Shown piece after piece: positions 18,301 to 25,980 of a DNA stretch of 64,000 nucleotides (position 1 is the stretch's first letter; the number at the start of each line of letters is the position of its first letter). The position numbers and the translations under genes are program-made. The stretch is from Rhodosalinus sp041365695 (GTDB lineage Bacteria; Pseudomonadota; Alphaproteobacteria; Rhodobacterales; Rhodobacteraceae): positions 372,001 through 436,000 of the forward strand of contig NZ_JBGFSJ010000002.1 in assembly GCF_041365695.1 (NCBI RefSeq), in the 5' to 3' direction. The notes under the pieces are model-generated. The model was not told where the DNA came from. It saw only the letters and a program-made list of their open reading frames with translations, and did not search any database.

Positions 18301-18974
18301 CGCGCCGCGCCGACGGCCAGAGTGCCGATTTCCCGCAGCAGCTTCCGTGTCATCGTCACCTGGAAGTCGCTGTAATCCTCGGCGTGTTCCACGAAGGCCA
18401 CGGGGCCGAGGCGCAGCTCGTCGAGGTAGTAGTCCAGCACATGCGGGTCGTGCCCTCCGACCGCGAGGCCGTTCACGGTGATGCCCGCGAAGGGAAAATG
18501 CCGGTAGGCGTGACGCGGCCCGAACCCGTCATTGCCGATCCCGTCGCCGGACACGTCCAGCACCCGGCGCGCGCAGTCCGGCCCGTTTTCGAAAAGCCCG
18601 GCGGCATAGCCCAGGGCGTAACCGATGGCGGTGGGAAACTCGCTGTAACTGCGCGGCGCGCCGAGAAGCCGGTCCGCGGCCGCATCGATGGCTGCGTCGC
18701 TGTCGAGCGGTGTCCAGCCCTGGATGAGCGCCTGCTGGTAGCGCCCCGACCACTCGTACACGGCGAGGGCGACATGCCCCGGCGCGCCCGACAGGATGGC
18801 CGAGCGGATGTCGGGATGACGCAGCGCGGCGGCCAGGCCCTCGCGCTGAAGGCGGTGTTCCCGCGCATCCACCGACGAGGAGGTGTCGAGCGCGAGCGCC
18901 AGCGCGAGGCGGCACTCCGCCGCCGCCGCGCCGGTCCAGACCCCAAGGGCGAGGGCGAGGGCGAGGGCCCTCAC
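18297..18974 (-). CDS. DUF1194 von Willebrand factor A protein (copy 1)
   Basis: This 225-residue protein has a GTG start at 18974, overlapping the gloA stop as GTGA. It has a signal peptide (VRALALALALGVWTGAAAA) and then a vWA/DUF1194 domain with the MIDAS-like DTSSSVD, ALAVYEWSG and RVLDVSGDGIGND. The MIDAS-like motif reads DxSSS rather than DxSGS. It is the tandem paralogue of the next gene. Both sit behind gloA in one operon with 4-base overlaps at each junction. No function is established. Confidence 0.8.
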   Translation of the reverse strand: MRALALALALGVWTGAAAAECRLALALALDTSSSVDAREHRLQREGLAAALRHPDIRSAILSGAPGHVALAVYEWSGRYQQALIQGWTPLDSDAAIDAAADRLLGAPRSYSEFPTAIGYALGYAAGLFENGPDCARRVLDVSGDGIGNDGFGPRHAYRHFPFAGITVNGLAVGGHDPHVLDYYLDELRLGPVAFVEHAEDYSDFQVTMTRKLLREIGTLAVGAAR

Positions 18975-19399
18975 CAATGCCCCGTGTTCTCCATGCTGGC
19001 CCAGGGCTCCGCCGGCTCCTTCGCGTCGCCCCTCTGCAGAAGCTCGACCGAGATGTTGTCGGGCGAGCGGACGAAAGCCATGCGCCCGTCCCGCGGCGGG
19101 CGGTTTATGGTCACGCCGTTGTCCATCAGGTGCCGGCACATCTCGTAGATGTCGTCCACCTGGTAGGCGAGATGGCCGAAATGCCGGCTGTCCGAGGGCA
19201 GCCCCTCGTCCCCGTCCCAGTTGTAGGTCAGCTCCACTGGGCACTCCTCCTGCCCAGGCGGCGCCATGAAGACGAGGGTGAAGCGCCCCTGGTCGTTGTC
19301 CCAGCGCCGCGTCTCCTTCAGGCCCAGAAGCGCGTAGAACGCCATGGATTTCTCGAGGTCCTTCACACGGACCATGGTGTGAAGATAGCGGATGGTCAT
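18971..19399 (-). CDS. gloA: Lactoylglutathione lyase (glyoxalase I)
   Basis: This 142-residue VOC-fold enzyme converts the methylglyoxal-glutathione hemithioacetal to S-lactoylglutathione. Metal ligands map to His7 (YLHTMVRV), Glu56 (PVELTYNW), His76 (HFGHLAYQV) and Glu119 (ISVELLQ), the classic gloA set. GGAGG precedes the ATG at 19399, which sets the start over the longer frame to 19432. The stop overlaps the next gene's GTG, so the DUF1194 pair is coupled to it. Confidence 0.9.
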   Translation of the reverse strand: MTIRYLHTMVRVKDLEKSMAFYALLGLKETRRWDNDQGRFTLVFMAPPGQEECPVELTYNWDGDEGLPSDSRHFGHLAYQVDDIYEMCRHLMDNGVTINRPPRDGRMAFVRSPDNISVELLQRGDAKEPAEPWASMENTGHW

Positions 19400-19460
19400 G
19401 GGGTGCCTCCTGTCGCCTGGTTCCATCGACACTCTAGGCCCGCGCGCCGCGATGTCGAGA

Positions 19461-20870
19461 TCAGAAGGCCGAGCGGATCCCGAAGCTCACCGAGACGGAA
19501 TCGGTCTCGAAGCGGCTCACGTTGGACAGCGTGCGTTCGGCCTTGAGGCTCACGACCGGCAGGAAGCCCGCGTGCTGGATGTCCTGGAACGCGATGTCGA
19601 AGGTGGCCGCGAGGCTCTCGTCCTGCCGCCCTCCGGGCACGCGGATCGTGGCCACGCGATAGTCGGGATAGTCGGTGTAGCTGGCCGCGATCGCCGCCGA
19701 GAGCGTCACCGGCCCGAAGGCGCGCCCGAAATCGTAGCCGAGCCGCGCGGTGATCCCGCGCGACAGCAGCGTGGTGCTGTCAACGTCGTTGGCGCGCAGC
19801 GACACGCCGAAATCGAGGCTGTCGCCCGAAGCGAGGGCGTGGCGATACCCCATGAAGAGGTCCGCGATCCGCTCCGGCCGGTCGGCCGCCCGGTCGTAGC
19901 GCCGCGCTTCCAGCCCGAGCCCGTAGTGCAGCCGCCCCCTGTCCGCCACGGGCTTCACATGCGCCAGGGTCAATCGCGCGAAATCGAGGTAGGGATCGCC
20001 CGCATAGGCCATGTCGCCCAGCGCGCCCGAAAGACGAAGCATCCCCGCCGCGGGACCGAGCGCCATGTCGTGCCGCAGGCCCGCCTCCAGCACGTTCAGG
20101 GCATAGTCGCCGTTGCTGGCCATGGGCGCCTTCCGCTTTGCCTCGTCCGAAAGCGCGACGCGGCGGAGATAGGCGCGCCCGGTCAGTTCCGTGCGCTGCC
20201 GGGCCGTTTCATGCAGGCGGAAGCGCGTGCGCAGATCCACCGTGGTTTCCACGCCCGAGAGCGCCAGCGCGTCGGGGCTGAGAAGTCCCACCACCGGCAC
20301 GCCGTCGATCACGTTGAGAGCGTCCTCGGCCCCGTTGTTGACGTTCGAGGACGGAGAGACCGAAAAGCGGAGCTGGAAGTTGAAGGGGTTCATCCGGCGC
20401 ACGGCCCGGAAGTCGCGCGTGGCGACATCGCGGGCCTGGTCGGTCGGCGCCGCGTCGGTCGCGCGCCGCAGCCAGTACTGCGCCACGGTGAACTGCCGGG
20501 CGTCCAGCGCCCCTCGCGCGGCCATCTGCGCGGCCTCGAAGCGGCGCCCGTCGCTTCGGGCGTACCGGAAGGCGCGCACGGCGGCGCGCCGCGCGGCGCG
20601 CGGCCGGTCCTCCGCCCGCGCGGCGTGCGCGAGCACGTAATGCGCGAAATCGTCCTCGGGATCGGCGTCCAGAAGCGCGCGGGCCATCTGCGTGGCAAGC
20701 GCGACGTCGCCGGCGCGCACCGCCGCCTCCGCAAGGCCCCGCGCGAGGGGGATGGACAGCTCCGCCGCCTCCGCCCGCGCCGGGCCGGGGGACCACAGCA
20801 GGGCGGCGAGCGCCCCGGCCAGAAGCGCCCGCCCGGCCCCCCGCCAGCGCGTCGCGGCGCGCCGGATCAC
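19461..20870 (-). CDS. Slam-like outer membrane protein (DUF560, TPR + beta-barrel)
   Basis: This 469-residue protein has a signal peptide (about 1-33), an N-terminal tetratricopeptide-like helical region (about 40-150), and then a beta-rich C-terminal half ending in the aromatic outer-membrane signature SVSFGIRSAF. Alternating strands such as NFQLRFSVSPSSNVNNGAED and GLGLEARRYD fit a beta-barrel. This is the layout of Slam (surface lipoprotein assembly modulator, DUF560), also called a type XI secretion component. It would translocate the lipoprotein encoded 3 bases upstream. The DUF560 assignment is from motif layout and not a search. Confidence 0.78.
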   Translation of the reverse strand: MIRRAATRWRGAGRALLAGALAALLWSPGPARAEAAELSIPLARGLAEAAVRAGDVALATQMARALLDADPEDDFAHYVLAHAARAEDRPRAARRAAVRAFRYARSDGRRFEAAQMAARGALDARQFTVAQYWLRRATDAAPTDQARDVATRDFRAVRRMNPFNFQLRFSVSPSSNVNNGAEDALNVIDGVPVVGLLSPDALALSGVETTVDLRTRFRLHETARQRTELTGRAYLRRVALSDEAKRKAPMASNGDYALNVLEAGLRHDMALGPAAGMLRLSGALGDMAYAGDPYLDFARLTLAHVKPVADRGRLHYGLGLEARRYDRAADRPERIADLFMGYRHALASGDSLDFGVSLRANDVDSTTLLSRGITARLGYDFGRAFGPVTLSAAIAASYTDYPDYRVATIRVPGGRQDESLAATFDIAFQDIQHAGFLPVVSLKAERTLSNVSRFETDSVSVSFGIRSAF

Positions 20871-20873
20871 GGT

Positions 20874-21845
20874 CTAGTTCACGCTTGCGCAGAGGCCCAG
20901 CGGGTCGGCCGCGCCGGGCGTTCCGCAGCGGTCGAGCACGAAGATGCCGTACTCCTCTTCGTTCTCGAAACCAAGCTGGTCGCCGAGTCCGTCGAACTCG
21001 CTGAGGGTGATGCTGCCAGCCAGCCCGTCCCCGTCCGGCCCGCCGATGATGCCGCCATAATCGCCGATATCGTTGCCGACGGGGTTATCGCCGGAGTCCG
21101 GGTGCCTGCTGTCGAACTCCACGTTCCCGAAGAAGGTGCCGTTCGCTGCGATGTCGGTTCTGACCAGAACGAGGCTCGGAAGGGGGGTGCCCTCGAGGCT
21201 GCGGTTGACGATGTTGCCCTCGATGGAGTTGTCCGAGAAGTCGGCAGTCATGACCACGCCGCCTGTCACCTCGGCGGCCTGGTCGGGGATGAGTTCCGGA
21301 TTCGTGCCCCCCGGCACGGGAATGAGATCCTCCCCACTGCCGCCGACATTGGTGAGCCCCGCGTAACGCCCCGTATAGGTCACGAGACCGCCCGCCGGCG
21401 GCCTGAAGCCACCGTCGCGTTCATAGTAGGTCCCGCCGAAGAACCGGTTGCGCGGCCCTCCCGTCACCGTGACCCCGGCGCGAACCGCGCCGCTGTTGTT
21501 GGACTGGGCCGCGAAGGCGGTGGAGTGGCGGTCGAGCGCATCGTCCTGCGCGGTGTAGACCCGATAGCCCGGTACGTTGGCCTCGAGCGCGGGCGCACGG
21601 CTGTAGACGGCCTCGAACGGCGTGGCGTCAAGGGTAAGCCCTTCGACGACGATCGTGTTGTCCGCAGGGTCGTAGCGCACCCGCGTCACGTCGCCCGCGA
21701 GGGTTTCCGGGATGTCGCCCGAGGGCGTTTCGCCGTCCGGATCGCCGGGATCGGCCGGGTCGTCCCTGTCGAAGGGGTTCGTGCCGTCGCTGTCGCAGCC
21801 CGCGGCCAGCGTCAGGACGAGAAAAAGCATCAGAAGTCGTGCCAT
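20874..21845 (-). CDS. Predicted surface lipoprotein, TbpB-like barrel (Slam substrate candidate)
   Basis: This 323-residue lipoprotein has a signal peptide ending LAAGC, with Cys17 as lipidation site, followed by a low-complexity Asp/Pro-rich linker. The rest is beta-rich, and the C-terminal part has the TbpB/Slam-client pattern: TYTGRYAGL, GGVVMTADFSDNSIEGNI, GTFFGNVEF, then YGGIIGGPDGDGLAGSI. This type of 8-stranded barrel is what Slam proteins recognise. The gene lies directly upstream of the Slam-like gene in one operon, as in characterised pairs. Its ligand (haem, iron, other) cannot be read. Region 21846-22054 upstream is T-rich and likely holds its promoter. Confidence 0.72.
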   Translation of the reverse strand: MARLLMLFLVLTLAAGCDSDGTNPFDRDDPADPGDPDGETPSGDIPETLAGDVTRVRYDPADNTIVVEGLTLDATPFEAVYSRAPALEANVPGYRVYTAQDDALDRHSTAFAAQSNNSGAVRAGVTVTGGPRNRFFGGTYYERDGGFRPPAGGLVTYTGRYAGLTNVGGSGEDLIPVPGGTNPELIPDQAAEVTGGVVMTADFSDNSIEGNIVNRSLEGTPLPSLVLVRTDIAANGTFFGNVEFDSRHPDSGDNPVGNDIGDYGGIIGGPDGDGLAGSITLSEFDGLGDQLGFENEEEYGIFVLDRCGTPGAADPLGLCASVN

Positions 21846-22054
21846 TGGACCGCCGCCTCAATTTCGTGCGTTTTCGTCTTGTTTTTCGTGACATTTTCGG
21901 AGTCATCCCCAGGAAGTCAACGGCCTGTTCCGCGCGGCCTGTGGAAATCTTTTGAACTGAGGCGGATTTGCCTACGCAGCATCTGGCGTTTTCACCGGTG
22001 GTCGCCTCAATATATGGTGGAAGCGCGACTCATGTAGCGGTGGAGGATTCCGGG
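21846..22054. promoter_or_regulatory. Divergent promoter region SLP / thyX
   Basis: This AT-richer region between the divergent surface lipoprotein gene and thyX contains T-rich stretches (about 21862-21895). It has the word CAATATATGG near 22008-22017, a possible -10-like element for thyX. No Fur or other palindrome was recognised, so iron control of the lipoprotein operon is not shown. Confidence 0.35.
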
Positions 22055-22960
22055 ATGACCCTGACCCGAGAGCAGCAGGCGGAAATCGAGGCGCAGCGCG
22101 CCAGCCCTCAACCCACCCTGCGCGCGGTAAGCCCCGGGATGGAGGCCCATCTCTACACCGCGCAGCCGGTGCTCGATCACGGCTTCGTCCGGGTGATCGA
22201 CTACATGGGCGACGACGCCGCCGTGGTACAGGCCGCGCGCGTGAGCTACGGGGCGGGCACGAAACACGTCTCGAACGACGAGGGCCTCATCCGCTACCTC
22301 ATGCGCCACTGGCACTCGACACCGTTCGAGATGTGCGAACTCAAGCTGCACGTGAAACTGCCGGTCTTCGTCGCCCGGCAGTGGATCCGCCACCGCACCG
22401 CCAACGTCAACGAGTACTCGGCGCGCTACTCGATCCTCGACCGGGAGTTCTACATCCCCGCGCCCGAGATGCTGGCGGCCCAGTCGACCGTGAACAACCA
22501 GGGCCGCGGCGCCACGCTGGAAGGGCAGGAGGCCGCGCGCGTGCTCGAAATCCTCAAGGCCGACGCCGCGCGCTGCTACGACCACTACGAGGAGATGATC
22601 TCGGACGAGGGTCAGCAGGGCCTCGCCCGCGAACTCGCGCGGATGAATCTGCCCGCCAATGTCTACACCCAGTGGTACTGGAAGACCGATCTGCACAACC
22701 TTCTGCATTTCCTGCGCCTGCGCGCCGATGCCCACGCGCAATACGAGATCCGCGTCTATGCCGAAACGATCGGCGATCTTGTCGCCGACTGGGTGCCTCT
22801 CTCCTGGAAGGCGTTCCAGGACTACCGTGTGGGGGGCGCCACGCTCTCGGCCACGGCCGTTGATTGCATCCGGCGGATGCTCAAGGGGGAGGAGGTCACG
22901 CAGGAGACCTCCGGCATGTCGAAAGGGGAATGGCGGGAGTTCCGGGAGGTGACGGGCTAG
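22055..22960 (+). CDS. thyX: FAD-dependent thymidylate synthase ThyX
   Basis: This 301-residue flavin-dependent thymidylate synthase makes dTMP from dUMP using methylene-tetrahydrofolate and NADPH. The ThyX motif RHR-x7-S spans residues 112-122 (RHRTANVNEYS). GGAGG stands upstream of the ATG at 22055, which is preferred over the longer frame to 21968. The gene is complete, and length fits the family at about 300 residues in alphaproteobacteria. Confidence 0.94.
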   Translation: MTLTREQQAEIEAQRASPQPTLRAVSPGMEAHLYTAQPVLDHGFVRVIDYMGDDAAVVQAARVSYGAGTKHVSNDEGLIRYLMRHWHSTPFEMCELKLHVKLPVFVARQWIRHRTANVNEYSARYSILDREFYIPAPEMLAAQSTVNNQGRGATLEGQEAARVLEILKADAARCYDHYEEMISDEGQQGLARELARMNLPANVYTQWYWKTDLHNLLHFLRLRADAHAQYEIRVYAETIGDLVADWVPLSWKAFQDYRVGGATLSATAVDCIRRMLKGEEVTQETSGMSKGEWREFREVTG

Positions 22961-23039
22961 CGACCCGCCCGCGCCGAAACCGGCTTAACCCCGCCGCATC
23001 GCCCTGCTAGCCTTTGCCCTGACAACAGGAGGCTTCCCC

Positions 23040-23384
23040 ATGAGCGACGACCAGCCCTTCGAATTCACGCCGCCGCGCGACGGCGATCTGTCCCTCACCT
23101 TCTGGCCGAAGGAAGGGCGTCTCGACCGCGCGGCCATCGGCGTGCCGGTGGACGAAGCCGACCGGGTGGCGGGTTTCGGTCCCGGTGAGGACGGCACGCC
23201 CGGCCTGCCTGAAGCGCCCGCGGCGCTGTCGTCCGACGGGGGCTGGAGCTTCCTGACGATCGAGGGCGGGATCGACGGCGACGTCCCCGCGCGCGCGGTC
23301 TTTTCCGAGATGCCGAGCGCGATCATTTTCGGAGGGATCGACACGGATGGCCGAAACCGGCAAATGCAGATCAACCGCGGCTGA
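23040..23384 (+). CDS. Hypothetical protein downstream of thyX
   Basis: This 114-residue soluble protein is not one I recognise. It has a short acidic, Pro/Gly-rich make-up with FEFTPPRDGDLSLTFWP near the start, and no signal peptide or membrane segment. A strong SD (AGGAGG) precedes the ATG at 23040, and an HPF-like gene follows 25 bases later on the same strand, so it is probably translated. It may be Rhodobacterales-specific; that is a guess. Confidence 0.6.
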   Translation: MSDDQPFEFTPPRDGDLSLTFWPKEGRLDRAAIGVPVDEADRVAGFGPGEDGTPGLPEAPAALSSDGGWSFLTIEGGIDGDVPARAVFSEMPSAIIFGGIDTDGRNRQMQINRG

Positions 23385-23409
23385 GCCGCCCGCAAGCCAG
23401 GAGAACCCG

Positions 23410-23724
23410 ATGCAGATCCAGCTCAACACCGACAACCATCTTCAGGGCGACGACCGCGTCAAGGAAGTCGTGGAGCGTCTGGTGACGCAGGCCCTGGGCC
23501 CGGTGGCGTCGCGCCTGAGCCGCGTCGAGGTGCACATCAAGGATCTCAACGCCGACAAGGGCGGCGTGGACATCCGCGCCACGCTGGAGGCGCGGCCCGA
23601 GGGCCTGCGCCCCTTCGGCGCCAATCACGACGATACCGACATCGAATCCGCGGTGCGCGGCGCCGCCAAGAAGATGCGCGCGCGCCTCGATCACGAGTTC
23701 GGGAAACTGGCGGACAAGCGATAA
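23410..23724 (+). CDS. Ribosome hibernation factor HPF / RaiA-like (short form)
   Basis: This 104-residue protein shows the S30AE/HPF beta-alpha fold: QIQLNTDNHLQGDDRVKEVVERLV, then VEVHIKDLNAD and DIRATLEARP, and a basic C-terminal helix (KKMRARLDHEFGKL). Short HPF binds the 30S subunit and stabilises inactive ribosomes in starvation. CAGGAG precedes the ATG at 23410. The upstream open frame overlaps the preceding hypothetical gene. Family identification is moderately firm, since the sequence is diverged. Confidence 0.72.
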   Translation: MQIQLNTDNHLQGDDRVKEVVERLVTQALGPVASRLSRVEVHIKDLNADKGGVDIRATLEARPEGLRPFGANHDDTDIESAVRGAAKKMRARLDHEFGKLADKR

Positions 23725-23781
23725 CGATCCGGCGGGCGTCGGCTCCCGTATTCTCCTGAAACGATTGAAGGACCGGCGCCC

Positions 23782-24180
23782 ATGCAGATCGCACTTCTCT
23801 ACCTTGCCACGGCGGGGGTCTTCCTCGTGCTCGACGCGCTCATGCTCAACATGGTGCTGCGCCCGCTCTTCGAGGGACGGATCGGCGCGATCATGGCCGA
23901 GCCGCTGCGGATGGGGCCGGCCGCGGTGTTCTACCTCGCCTATGTCGCGGGGCTTCTTTACCTGGTCTCGGTGCCGGCCCTGCGCGCGGGCGACCCGATG
24001 CAGGCGCTCGTGGGCGGGGCGGTGCTGGGCTTCGTGGCCTATGGCACTTACGAATTCACCAACTACGCCGTGCTGCGCGACTGGCACTGGACCCTCGTCG
24101 CGGTGGACCTGACATGGGGCACGGCGCTCACGGCGGTCTCCGCCTGGGCCGGGGTGGCGGTTCTGCGCGCCTTCGGCTGA
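23782..24180 (+). CDS. DUF2177 family membrane protein
   Basis: This 132-residue protein has four hydrophobic segments (about 3-22, 46-66, 78-100, 106-130) and the DUF2177 landmarks FLVLDALMLNMV, AVFYLAYVAGLLYL and YGTYEFTNYAVLRDW. Function is unknown for the family. A conserved Thr/Trp-rich block (WTLVAVDLTWGTAL) near the C-terminus is typical. It stands alone 220 bases before the suhB-like gene. Confidence 0.82.
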   Translation: MQIALLYLATAGVFLVLDALMLNMVLRPLFEGRIGAIMAEPLRMGPAAVFYLAYVAGLLYLVSVPALRAGDPMQALVGGAVLGFVAYGTYEFTNYAVLRDWHWTLVAVDLTWGTALTAVSAWAGVAVLRAFG

Positions 24181-24400
24181 CGACGCGGTGCCCGTGCCCC
24201 GCATCGCGGGGCCGCACCTCGCGCGCCACGGGAAGATCAGGTGCCACCCGGCCGGAAGGTCGGTGCGGGCGGCGCGTCTCGACCGCGCGGGTGACCCGGC
24301 CTGACGCCCACGGAAAACGCCCTTCCCGAGGCGCCGGCCGGCCTTGGCATTCCCCGCGCCTGCGCGTATACGCCCGGCCTGATCCAGAGGAGCCGGGAGC

Positions 24401-25192
24401 ATGCAGGGCAGCGCCAACCTCAACATCATGATCAAGGCGGCGCGCAAGGCGGGCCGGTCCCTGGTCAAGGATTTCCGCGAGGTCGAGAACCTTCAGGTGT
24501 CGCGCAAGGGCGCGGGCGATTTCGTCACGCGAGCCGACCTCGCGGCCGAGGCGATCCTGAAGGAGGAACTGCTGGGCGCGCGGCCGAACTACGGCTGGCT
24601 TGCCGAGGAGGGTGGCGAGACGCCGGGCGCCGATCCGACCCGGCGCTGGATCGTCGATCCGCTCGACGGCACGACGAACTTCCTGCACGGCCTGCCGCAC
24701 TGGGCGATTTCCATCGCGCTCGAGCACAAGAAGCAGATCGTGGCGGCGGTCGTCTTCGACGCCGCCAAGGACGAGCTCTACTACGCCGAGAAGGGGCAGG
24801 GCGCCTGGATGAACGACAGCCGCCGCCTCCGCGTGTCGGGGCGGGCGCGGATGTCCGAGGCGCTTTTCGCCACGGGGGTGCCGTTCGGCGCGAAGCGCAC
24901 CCTGCCGGCCACCTTGCAGGATCTCGCCCGGCTGATGCCGGAATGCGCGGGCGTGCGGCGCTGGGGCGCGGCCGCGCTCGATCTGGCCTACGTCGCCTCG
25001 GGCCGCTACGAGGGGTTCTGGGAACGCGAGTTGCAGATCTGGGATGTCGCCGCGGGAAGCCTTATCGTGACCGAGGCGGGGGGGCTCGTCGGGCCGCTGC
25101 GCGACGGCGCCGACCCGCTGGAGACGGGTGAGATCATCGCCGCCAACGGTGACCTTTTCGAAGGGTTCTCCCGGATCATTCGCGGCGATTGA
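24401..25192 (+). CDS. Inositol monophosphatase family protein
   Basis: This 263-residue Mg-dependent phosphatase has metal-ligand motifs E69/E70 (LAEEGG), Asp86 and Asp89 in IVDPLDGTTNF, and a C-terminal Asp in QIWDVAAGSLI. It resembles SuhB, which dephosphorylates inositol-1-phosphate and in bacteria can associate with rRNA transcription antitermination complexes. The exact substrate is not settled by sequence. It converges on the rhomboid gene with a 17-base overlap. Confidence 0.88.
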   Translation: MQGSANLNIMIKAARKAGRSLVKDFREVENLQVSRKGAGDFVTRADLAAEAILKEELLGARPNYGWLAEEGGETPGADPTRRWIVDPLDGTTNFLHGLPHWAISIALEHKKQIVAAVVFDAAKDELYYAEKGQGAWMNDSRRLRVSGRARMSEALFATGVPFGAKRTLPATLQDLARLMPECAGVRRWGAAALDLAYVASGRYEGFWERELQIWDVAAGSLIVTEAGGLVGPLRDGADPLETGEIIAANGDLFEGFSRIIRGD

Positions 25193-25949
25193 TCCATGGC
25201 TTCATGCGCCGCCGCCCGGCACGCGGGATATGGGTGCGGCGCGTGCGGTAGGTCGCGGCGGGATGCGGCGGCTCGCCATGGGTGCGGGTCCAGTAGGCCG
25301 GTCCGCCCAGCTTGAGCCAGAGCGGCAGGGCAAGCGCGAGGCCCGCGACGAAACCGCCGGCATGCGCCCAGTAGGCCACCCCGCCCGCCGCCGCGTCCGC
25401 GCCGATCCCGCTGAAGAGCTGAAGCGCGAACCAGACGCCCAGCATGAGCCAGGCGGGCACCGGCAGCACCTTGAAGATCACCACGAGGATCACGAGGACG
25501 TCGACCCGCGCCTTCGGGAACAACAGAAGGTAGCCCCCCATCACGCCGGCGATCGCGCCCGAGGCGCCGACCATCGGCACCTCGGACAACGGTGCCGAGA
25601 ACGCCTGCGCGAGCGCCGCGCCGATGCCCGAGGCGAGATAGAAGGCGAGAAAGCCGCCATGGCCCATCTCGTCCTCCAGGTTGTCGCCGAAGATGAAGAG
25701 AAAGAGCATGTTCCCGGCCAGGTGCATGAACCCGCCGTGAAGGAACATCGACGTCACGAGCGTGTGCAACGCTTCGCCCTGGGCCAGGCGCGCGGGTGTC
25801 AGCGCCCAGTCGAAGAAGAACAGGTTGATCGCGCGCCCGTCCGCGAAAAGTTGGACGTAGCTCAGGAACACCACGATGTTCACCGCCATCAGGGCGAAGG
25901 TCACATAGGGCACGCGCCCCGACGGGTTGTGATCGCGGATCGGAAACAT
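25176..25949 (-). CDS. Rhomboid family intramembrane serine protease
   Basis: This 257-residue membrane protein has the rhomboid catalytic pair: Ser130 in GASGAIAG and His196 in YWAHAGGF. The oxyanion-type HxxxxHLAGN motif is around residues 71-80 (HGGFMHLAGN). About six transmembrane helices are predicted by eye. It cleaves substrates within the membrane; the substrate is unknown. The ATG at 25949 starts the conserved protein; a longer upstream frame is not supported. It sits directly downstream of putA, 31 bases after its stop. Confidence 0.88.
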   Translation of the reverse strand: MFPIRDHNPSGRVPYVTFALMAVNIVVFLSYVQLFADGRAINLFFFDWALTPARLAQGEALHTLVTSMFLHGGFMHLAGNMLFLFIFGDNLEDEMGHGGFLAFYLASGIGAALAQAFSAPLSEVPMVGASGAIAGVMGGYLLLFPKARVDVLVILVVIFKVLPVPAWLMLGVWFALQLFSGIGADAAAGGVAYWAHAGGFVAGLALALPLWLKLGGPAYWTRTHGEPPHPAATYRTRRTHIPRAGRRRMKPWINRRE

Positions 25950-25980
25950 GGCGCTAAGCTGAGCGCTGCCCCCGGTCGCG

